From positions 434,001 to 498,000 of the forward strand of contig NZ_SRII01000001.1 in NCBI RefSeq assembly GCF_004684095.1: a stretch of 64,000 nucleotides of DNA, given 5' to 3'. The notes under the pieces were generated by a model. The model had not been told where the DNA came from, did no database searches, and saw only the letters and a list, made by a program, of their open reading frames with translations. Origin of the DNA: Hymenobacter sp. UV11. GTDB lineage: Bacteria > Bacteroidota > Bacteroidia > Cytophagales > Hymenobacteraceae. Positions 59,516 through 64,000 of this stretch are shown here, one piece after another (the first letter of the stretch is position 1; the number at the start of each line of letters is the position of its first letter). Both the position numbers and the translations under genes were made by a program.

Positions 59516-59953
59516 ATGCTCACCATTCCCGTTATCAATTCCTCGCGGCACCCGCTGCCGGAATACCAGACTGCCCACGCCGCCGGCCTCGACCTGCGGG
59601 CTGACCTCCCCACTGGCCCGCTCACGCTGGGCCCGCTGGAGCGGGTGCTCGTGCCGACGGGCCTCAGCCTGGCCCTACCCCCTGGCTACGAGGCGCAGGT
59701 GCGCCCCCGCAGCGGACTGGCCTACAAGCATGGCATCGGCATCGTAAACAGCCCCGGCACCATTGATGCCGACTATCGGGGAGAAATAAAAGTGCTGCTG
59801 GTCAACCTATCCAACGAGGTATTCACCGTGCAGGATGGCGAGCGCATTGCCCAGCTGGTGGTGGCCCGCCACGAAACCATCGAGTGGCAGCCCGCCGAAA
59901 CGCTGAGCGAAACCGCCCGCGGCGCCGGCGGCTACGGAAGCACGGGTAGATAA
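59516..59953 (+). CDS. dut: dUTP diphosphatase
   Basis: The 145-residue trimeric dUTPase hydrolyses dUTP to dUMP, keeping uracil out of DNA. All five motifs are present: [52 protein letters not shown] and the C-terminal arm [11 protein letters not shown]. The catalytic Asp is in GTIDADYRG. It is preceded by an R1 element and followed immediately by another inverted repeat. Confidence 0.97.
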   Translation: MLTIPVINSSRHPLPEYQTAHAAGLDLRADLPTGPLTLGPLERVLVPTGLSLALPPGYEAQVRPRSGLAYKHGIGIVNSPGTIDADYRGEIKVLLVNLSNEVFTVQDGERIAQLVVARHETIEWQPAETLSETARGAGGYGSTGR

Positions 59954-60036
59954 TGACAAATGACTAGGGACTAGTGACTAATGTCGTTCAATGATGATTT
60001 GAACTACATTAGTCACTAGTCCCTAGTCATTTGTCA
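59954..60036. repeat. 31-bp perfect inverted repeat filling a convergent gap
   Basis: TGACAAATGACTAGGGACTA and the next 11 bases (59954-59984) pair exactly with 60006-60036. Both arms abut the stop codons of the convergent genes dut (TAA at 59951-59953) and the gene at 60037. The arm is built of TGA/TAG-containing words (TGAC-TAGGGAC-TAGTGAC-TAA). It can act as a bidirectional terminator-like hairpin, but has no T-run. Confidence 0.88.
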
Positions 60037-60417
60037 CTACTGCTGTACCGTGCCGGCGGCGCGCTGGCGGGCAATGATTTGCAGGTTGCCACCGGCCGAG
60101 TTGAGCTTCTGGCTCAGTTCACGGATTTTGTCGCCGGTGCCTTCGAAGCTGTGGATGGGGAGGGCAGCGCGGGCCGTGAGGTCGGCCAGCTTCTGGAACG
60201 AGGCGCCCATAGCGCCCGCGTCGTTGCGCTGGATGTGGCCATTGAGCTCGTCGAGCTCAGCGGCGACGAGGCGCACGGCGGGAATGTCGCTGCCGCGCAG
60301 GTTTTGGAGCCAATTGCTCACTTGCTGCTGGCCCGAGCCGGGGTCTTGCACAAAGCCGTTGTTGATGGCCGCGAACAGGGCCTGAATGCTGGATTCGATT
60401 TCGGAGATGAAGTTCAT
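60037..60417 (-). CDS. Small helical protein of unknown function
   Basis: The 126-residue protein has no signal peptide or membrane segment and looks all-helical, with heptad-like stretches (AVRLVAAELDELNGHIQRND, IRELSQKLNSAGGNLQIIAR). I recognise no family. A TACTTTTG box (60422-60429) lies five bases before the ATG, so the transcript may be leaderless. It is convergent with dut and divergent from the PLP enzyme gene. Confidence 0.8.
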   Translation of the reverse strand: MNFISEIESSIQALFAAINNGFVQDPGSGQQQVSNWLQNLRGSDIPAVRLVAAELDELNGHIQRNDAGAMGASFQKLADLTARAALPIHSFEGTGDKIRELSQKLNSAGGNLQIIARQRAAGTVQQ

Positions 60418-60514
60418 AAGGCAAAAGTAAGAAGTCGTTAGCCTAACGCCGCCAGCCGGCCAGTAGTTATGGCCGGTGTGGTGTAGTTAGCGGTCGGGCT
60501 ACCACCTTTGCACT

Positions 60515-61492
60515 ATGAACCTCATCACCCTCGCCGACCTGGAGCAGGCGCAGCAGCGGCTGCGCGGCCTGGCCCGGCGTACGCCCCTGCTGCCCTTCGA
60601 CCTGCCCGAGCTGGGCACCGAGCGCGTGTACCTGAAGCCCGAAAGCCTGCAACCCATTGGCTCTTTCAAGATTCGGGGAGCTGGCAACCGCATTATGGCG
60701 CTCACGGAGGCCGAGCGGGCGCGCGGCGTGCTGGCCTATAGCAGCGGCAATCATGCCCAGGGCGTAGCCTACGCGGCGCGGCAGCTGGGCCTGCGCGCCA
60801 CCATCATCATGCCCACCAATGCGCCGCGGGTGAAAATCGATGCTACCCGGGTCCTAGGGGCCGAAGTTATTCTCTACGACCCGGCCCACGAAAAGCGTGA
60901 GGCCGTGGCCGCCCGCCTGCTGGCCGGGGCCGCCGCGCCGCCGGTGCTGGTGCCGCCCTTCGACGATGCCTACGTGATAGCCGGCCAGGGCACCGTGGGC
61001 CTCGAAATATTCGAAGACCTGCCCGAAGTAGACCTTGTGCTGGCGCCCGTGGGTGGCGGCGGCCTGCTGGGGGGGGTAGCAGCTGCCCTCAAATTTTTGA
61101 AGCCCAGCGTGAAAGTAATCGGCGTGGAGCCCGAGCTGGCCGCCGATGCCCAGGCTTCCTTGCGGGCGGGCCGAGTGGTAGAGTGGTCCGCCGCCGATAC
61201 CAGCCGCACCCTGGCCGACGGCGTGCGTACGCTGTCCGTGAGTGAATTAACTCTGGCCCACCTGCGCCAGTACGCCGACGATATCGTAACGGTGAGCGAG
61301 GCCGAGCTGCGCGCCGCCGCCCGCCGCCTGCTGCTCGAAGCCCGCCTCGTGGTGGAGCCCACCGCCGCCCTGCCGCTGGCCGCGCTGCTGCGCCACCGCG
61401 ATGCCCTACCCCCCAGTCAGCACACGGTGCTCATCCTCACCGGCGGCAACGCCGACCCGGCCACGCTGGCCGAGCTGCTGGGCGGCCAGTAG
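60515..61492 (+). CDS. PLP-dependent threonine/serine dehydratase-like enzyme
   Basis: The 325-residue fold-type II PLP enzyme has the Schiff-base lysine in PIGSFKIRGAGNRIM, the substrate loop SSGNHAQGVAYAARQLG, and the phosphate-binding PVGGGGLLGGVAAAL. There is no C-terminal ACT regulatory domain, so it is like catabolic threonine dehydratase (TdcB) or serine racemase rather than biosynthetic IlvA. It would deaminate threonine or serine to a keto acid. A CACCTTTG box ends five bases before the ATG. The following two-gene cassette is on the same strand. Confidence 0.9.
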   Translation: MNLITLADLEQAQQRLRGLARRTPLLPFDLPELGTERVYLKPESLQPIGSFKIRGAGNRIMALTEAERARGVLAYSSGNHAQGVAYAARQLGLRATIIMPTNAPRVKIDATRVLGAEVILYDPAHEKREAVAARLLAGAAAPPVLVPPFDDAYVIAGQGTVGLEIFEDLPEVDLVLAPVGGGGLLGGVAAALKFLKPSVKVIGVEPELAADAQASLRAGRVVEWSAADTSRTLADGVRTLSVSELTLAHLRQYADDIVTVSEAELRAAARRLLLEARLVVEPTAALPLAALLRHRDALPPSQHTVLILTGGNADPATLAELLGGQ

Positions 61493-61527
61493 CTTTGCGG
61501 CATCGCAACAACTGATATTCACCAGGT

Positions 61528-61863
61528 ATGGATAAACCAGAAATTTCAGTTAAGCTACTTGCTGAGGAAATTCTGATGGAAGAAGATGTGCTATGCTTTT
61601 CTTTCCTAGTGGCAGCCAACCGCATAGCGTGCATGACTAATTTTGCCCTGCACGAGCAGCAGCGGGAGCTGCGCTTAACTAGGCTGCATTTGGAGGGCGT
61701 CGCGATTAACCAAGTGGGGCGGCCTGCGTTATGGGAGGTAGCTTATCAGCTAGGTCGTTACTTTGGCGTGAAAACCCTGCGCATCGAAGGTGGCCGCCGC
61801 ACGACTGGCCGCTACAGCGGAAAACTGCCAACGCCCTTTGTTATCACCATTCCCGACGCCTAA
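61528..61863 (+). CDS. Unknown protein, first gene of a two-gene cassette
   Basis: The 111-residue product has no signal peptide. The C-terminal half has a distinctive block: ALWEVAYQLGRYFGVKTLRI, then EGGRRTTGRYSGKLPTPFVI. The RRTTG-x-G-x-x-P-x-x-F pattern reminds me of small toxin domains found at the ends of polymorphic toxins, but this is only a resemblance. The gene is lower in GC than its neighbours, which suggests acquisition. It is followed 11 bases later by a second small gene, so the pair is probably co-expressed. Alternatives are a small metabolic or regulatory protein. Confidence 0.7.
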   Translation: MDKPEISVKLLAEEILMEEDVLCFSFLVAANRIACMTNFALHEQQRELRLTRLHLEGVAINQVGRPALWEVAYQLGRYFGVKTLRIEGGRRTTGRYSGKLPTPFVITIPDA

Positions 61864-61874
61864 TTAGTATCGCC

Positions 61875-62177
61875 ATGGCAACTATCGTTTTAGCAGGCTG
61901 GCGCGTGGGCTTACAAAAAATAGCCTTGGCCAACCTGCAGCAAGAGCTGCTTCAACTATCCTTGAAACAAGCAAAGGAAAACGTTGACCGCCTGCTCGAA
62001 GGCGAAAAGAACTCGCTCCGCCCGGGCCAGCCCATCATGCTGGACGTGCCGGATGGGGTAGTGGCCGAGTTTATTACCCGTGCCAACACCCTGGGGGCGC
62101 TCGTGGGGTTTGTGGTAACCGACATTTCCAATCAACCGGCCAGCGATACAGCTGCTACCATGCAACAAGCCGCTTAG
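61875..62177 (+). CDS. Small L7/L12 C-domain-like protein, second gene of the cassette
   Basis: The 100-residue product reads MATIVLAGWRVGLQKIALAN followed by LQQELLQLSLKQAKENVDRL and a VPDGVVAEFITRANTLGALV block. The order strand, helix (GLQKIALANLQQ), helix (SLKQAKENVDRLLEG), strand (IMLDVP), helix (AEFITRANTLGA), strand (VGFVV) matches the ribosomal protein L7/L12 C-terminal fold, including the 'L-x-L-x-x-A-K' stretch. It is not L12 itself. With the upstream gene it could be a toxin-immunity or enzyme-adaptor pair; nothing proves either. A start at ATG 61875 is clear. Confidence 0.7.
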   Translation: MATIVLAGWRVGLQKIALANLQQELLQLSLKQAKENVDRLLEGEKNSLRPGQPIMLDVPDGVVAEFITRANTLGALVGFVVTDISNQPASDTAATMQQAA

Positions 62178-62227
62178 CCGTCAGCTTTTTATATTCTCAC
62201 CCTAGTCTCTCTTTAACCAACACCCCC

Positions 62228-63238
62228 ATGAAAATCATCGTCCCGATGGCTGGTATGGGTAAGCGCATGCGCCCGCACACGCTCACCGTACCCAAACCCC
62301 TGATTCCGATTGCCGGCAAGCCCATTGTGCAGCGCCTAGTTGAAGACATTGCCCGCGTGTGCGGCGAGCCTGTGACGGAAGTTGCCTTCATCATTGGCCG
62401 CTTCGGCGCTGCTGTAGAAAAAAGCCTCGTGGCCATTGCTGAGTCGGTGGGCGCCAAGGGCACCATCGTGTACCAGGATGAGGCGCTGGGCACCGCCCAC
62501 GCCATTTTGTGCGCCAAGGAGTCGCTGAGCGGCCCGCTGGTAGTGGCCTTTGCCGACACGCTGTTTAAGGCTGATTTTACGCTCGATAGCTCGGTGCCCG
62601 GCACCATTTGGGTGCAGAAAGTAGAAGACCCACGGCCCTTTGGCGTGGTAAAGCTCAACGAGAAAGGCGAGATTACGGAGTTTGTGGAGAAGCCCGAAAC
62701 CTTCGTGTCGGACCTGGCCATTATTGGCATTTACTACTTCCAGGACGGCGCCTACCTGCGCGAGGAGCTGCAATACCTGCTCGACAACGACATCAAGGAC
62801 AAAGGCGAGTACCAGCTCACCAACGCCCTCGAAAACATGAAGAACAAGGGCACCGTCTTCGTGCCCGGCCAGGTAACCGAGTGGCTCGATTGCGGCAACA
62901 AGGACGCTACCGTGCACACCAACCAGCGCTACCTCGAATACCTCAAGGAGCGCGGCGAAAAGCTGGTAGCCGACTCAGCCAAAATCACCAACTCGGTAAT
63001 TATCGAGCCGGTGTACATTGGCGAGAACGCCGTGATTACCAATTCGGTAGTCGGCCCGCACGTGTCATTGAGTGCCAATGCGGTGGTTGAAGACTCGCGC
63101 CTGGCCAACTCCATCGTGCAAACGGCCGCCACCGTGCGCCACGCCAACGTGGCCAATTCTATGATTGGCAACAGCGCCAGCGTGACCGGCCAGTCGGCCG
63201 ACCTGAGCGTGGGCGATTTTAATACGCTGCGCGTGTGA
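62228..63238 (+). CDS. Sugar-phosphate nucleotidyltransferase with left-handed beta-helix domain
   Basis: The 336-residue protein has the nucleotidyltransferase signature MKIIVPMAGMGKRMRPHTLT followed by PKPLIPIAGKPI, the VVAFADTLFKADF metal site and EKPETFVSDLAIIGIYYF. The C-terminal about 90 residues are hexapeptide-like repeats (NSVIIEPVYIGENAVITNSV, VGPHVSLSANAVVEDS) forming a beta-helix. It activates a sugar-1-phosphate (glucose-1-phosphate by the commonest precedent) to a nucleotide sugar for glycan synthesis. It resembles RmlA/GalU-like bifunctional enzymes but the exact sugar and nucleotide cannot be told. A GC-rich hairpin follows. Confidence 0.92.
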   Translation: MKIIVPMAGMGKRMRPHTLTVPKPLIPIAGKPIVQRLVEDIARVCGEPVTEVAFIIGRFGAAVEKSLVAIAESVGAKGTIVYQDEALGTAHAILCAKESLSGPLVVAFADTLFKADFTLDSSVPGTIWVQKVEDPRPFGVVKLNEKGEITEFVEKPETFVSDLAIIGIYYFQDGAYLREELQYLLDNDIKDKGEYQLTNALENMKNKGTVFVPGQVTEWLDCGNKDATVHTNQRYLEYLKERGEKLVADSAKITNSVIIEPVYIGENAVITNSVVGPHVSLSANAVVEDSRLANSIVQTAATVRHANVANSMIGNSASVTGQSADLSVGDFNTLRV

Positions 63239-63262
63239 TAATTTAAGCCCTGCGTGCGTTAC

Positions 63263-63300
63263 CGAACGGCGCGGCCCCCACAGCGGGGCCGCGCCGTTCG
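63263..63300 (+). terminator. 16-bp GC-rich hairpin after the nucleotidyltransferase gene
   Basis: CGAACGGCGCGGCCCC (63263-63278) is exactly complementary to 63285-63300 with a six-base loop. No T-run follows on either strand, so it may act by slowing polymerase or protect the mRNA 3' end rather than as a standard terminator. Confidence 0.6.
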
Positions 63301-63353
63301 TGCGTAAATCCGCGTACATTCGCCCGCAGGTTTTTGGTTTATTTATTGTGCTT

Positions 63354-64000
63354 ATGTGTGCTATGCTTGTACGTTCGTTCGCGGTTGGTTTATTGCTGGT
63401 AGGTGGGTTGGCCACGGCCAGCCGGGCGCAGGGCGTTGAGCCCGCTGCGGGGGGTAGGACGGCCCCGGAAGCCACGCCTGCCAAGCTCACGCGCAAGGAG
63501 CGCCGCGAGCTGGCCCAGCGCCTCGAAATCGAGGCCAAAATGGCCGCCGCCCGCCCGCCGCTCTCGGCCAAGGAGCGCGAGCTGAGCGAGGCGCTTTATA
63601 CCGATGGCGTGAAATACGTCATCCTCGAAGACTACCCCAAGGCCCTGGAGCGGCTGCTGAAAGCCTACACGCTGATGCCCGAAAATGCAGCTGTCAACTA
63701 CAAGCTGGCCGAGGCTAACTTACTGAGTGGCAACCTGCGCGACGCCACCGGCTACGCCGAGGCCGCCGTGAAGCTCGACGCCAAAAACCCGTATTACTAC
63801 CTGCTATTGGCCCAGGCCCAGGCCAGCCAAAAGCAGTACGAAGCCGCCACCGCCACCTACGCCAGCCTGGTGAAGGATGTGCCCAACTCGGGCAGCTACT
63901 TGTTCCAATTGGCCGACCTCTACCTGGCCCAGAACAAGCTGCCCGAGGCGCTTGCGGCGCTCGATAAGGCCCAGCAGCAGTTCGGCAACGTAGACGAGAT
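63354..64000 (+). CDS. Secreted TPR-repeat protein, N-terminal part (cut by window edge)
   Basis: The frame runs off the right edge after about 215 codons. It begins with a signal peptide (ATG 63354, or ATG 63363 giving MLVRSFAVGLLLVGGLATAS then RAQG). A short basic, helical linker (KLTRKERRELAQRLEIEAKM) is followed by TPR units: YVILEDYPKALERLLKAYTL, AAVNYKLAEANLLSGNLRDA, PYYYLLLAQAQASQKQYEAA and LFQLADLYLAQNKLPEALAA. TPR proteins scaffold complexes; here it would act in the periplasm or at the outer membrane. The C-terminus, which would tell its role, is outside the window. Confidence 0.85.
   Translation, partial: MCAMLVRSFAVGLLLVGGLATASRAQGVEPAAGGRTAPEATPAKLTRKERRELAQRLEIEAKMAAARPPLSAKERELSEALYTDGVKYVILEDYPKALERLLKAYTLMPENAAVNYKLAEANLLSGNLRDATGYAEAAVKLDAKNPYYYLLLAQAQASQKQYEAATATYASLVKDVPNSGSYLFQLADLYLAQNKLPEALAALDKAQQQFGNVDE

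Larger units (their letters stand above)
1..64000. repeat. Dispersed octamer GGGGTAGG/CCTACCCC
   Basis: By eye I count about 65 copies, about 41 on the plus strand and 24 on the minus, near one per kilobase. With the base composition here about four would be expected by chance. Copies fall in coding DNA (for example 2949, 12277, 28082, 28088, 36788, 51578, 61407), in gaps (423, 4340, 42281, 50792) and as a pair in the terminator at 35763-35802. In coding DNA it appears as GGG-GTA-GGN, CTA-CCC or CCT-ACC-CCN. Confidence 0.85.

Noticed and set aside
1..64000. tRNA or rRNA genes, transposases, integrases, prophage or restriction systems
   Set aside because: I searched by eye for tRNA T-loop words, rRNA blocks and typical proteins and found none; a tRNAscan or Infernal run could still detect an unusual RNA.

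Overview
The window is a chromosomal segment of a GC-rich Bacteroidota, most like Hymenobacter or a close relative (Cytophagales). The evidence is an intact SprA (the type IX secretion outer-membrane translocon), a secreted protein with a type B gliding/T9SS C-terminal domain, a TonB-receptor N-terminus of the SusC/Oar kind, Bacteroidota-type promoter boxes (TAnnTTTG, often TACCTTTG) ahead of many genes, a three-subunit b558-type succinate dehydrogenase, and frequent GTG/TTG starts without Shine-Dalgarno sites. I see no tRNA, rRNA, CRISPR array, transposase or prophage. The content is mainly housekeeping genes separated by many inverted-repeat elements.

Layout. 1-2.5 kb: start of a TonB-receptor gene, yicC, and a small secreted protein. 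2.6-21.1 kb: a long minus-strand block holding tatA-like, tatA-like, gatA, an MltD-like transglycosylase, maeB, ruvA, sprA, gcvH and a VanZ-M28 peptidase fusion. The run maeB-ruvA-sprA-gcvH-vanZ is a neighbourhood I recall as common in Bacteroidota. 21.3-25.1 kb: a possible structured RNA, a polysaccharide flippase, enoyl-CoA hydratase, mscL and a small secreted basic protein. 25.3-30.6 kb: the minus-strand rimP-nusA-infB operon, with a terminator-like hairpin in its leader. 30.7-40.4 kb: gamma-glutamyltransferase, glycogen branching enzyme, an SDR, a YdeI-like protein, a truncated GT4-like protein and a GH31 alpha-glucosidase. 40.4-41.3 kb: a decayed lipoprotein locus with an in-frame amber codon. 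41.3-47.6 kb: a ZnT9-like CDF transporter, isocitrate dehydrogenase and sdhCAB. 47.9-53.6 kb: the T9SS cargo protein, fabD, a GT-C-like membrane protein and folK. 53.7-64 kb: hydrolase, polyprenyl synthase, M23 peptidase, PaaE-like reductase, oligoendopeptidase F, dUTPase, a PLP dehydratase, a two-gene cassette of unknown function, a sugar nucleotidyltransferase and a TPR protein cut by the window end.

The most striking signal is not a gene. The octamer GGGGTAGG (or CCTACCCC) occurs about 65 times by my count, about once per kilobase and many times the random expectation. It is placed inside codons wherever Gly-Val-Gly, Leu-Pro or Pro-Thr-Pro allow it, and also in intergenic DNA and one terminator stem. 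Its density resembles DNA uptake sequences, and its core fits the GGGNAGGG pattern of FtsK-orienting KOPS. A second layer is a set of long, often perfect inverted repeats in at least five families between genes. Some abut or supply stop codons.
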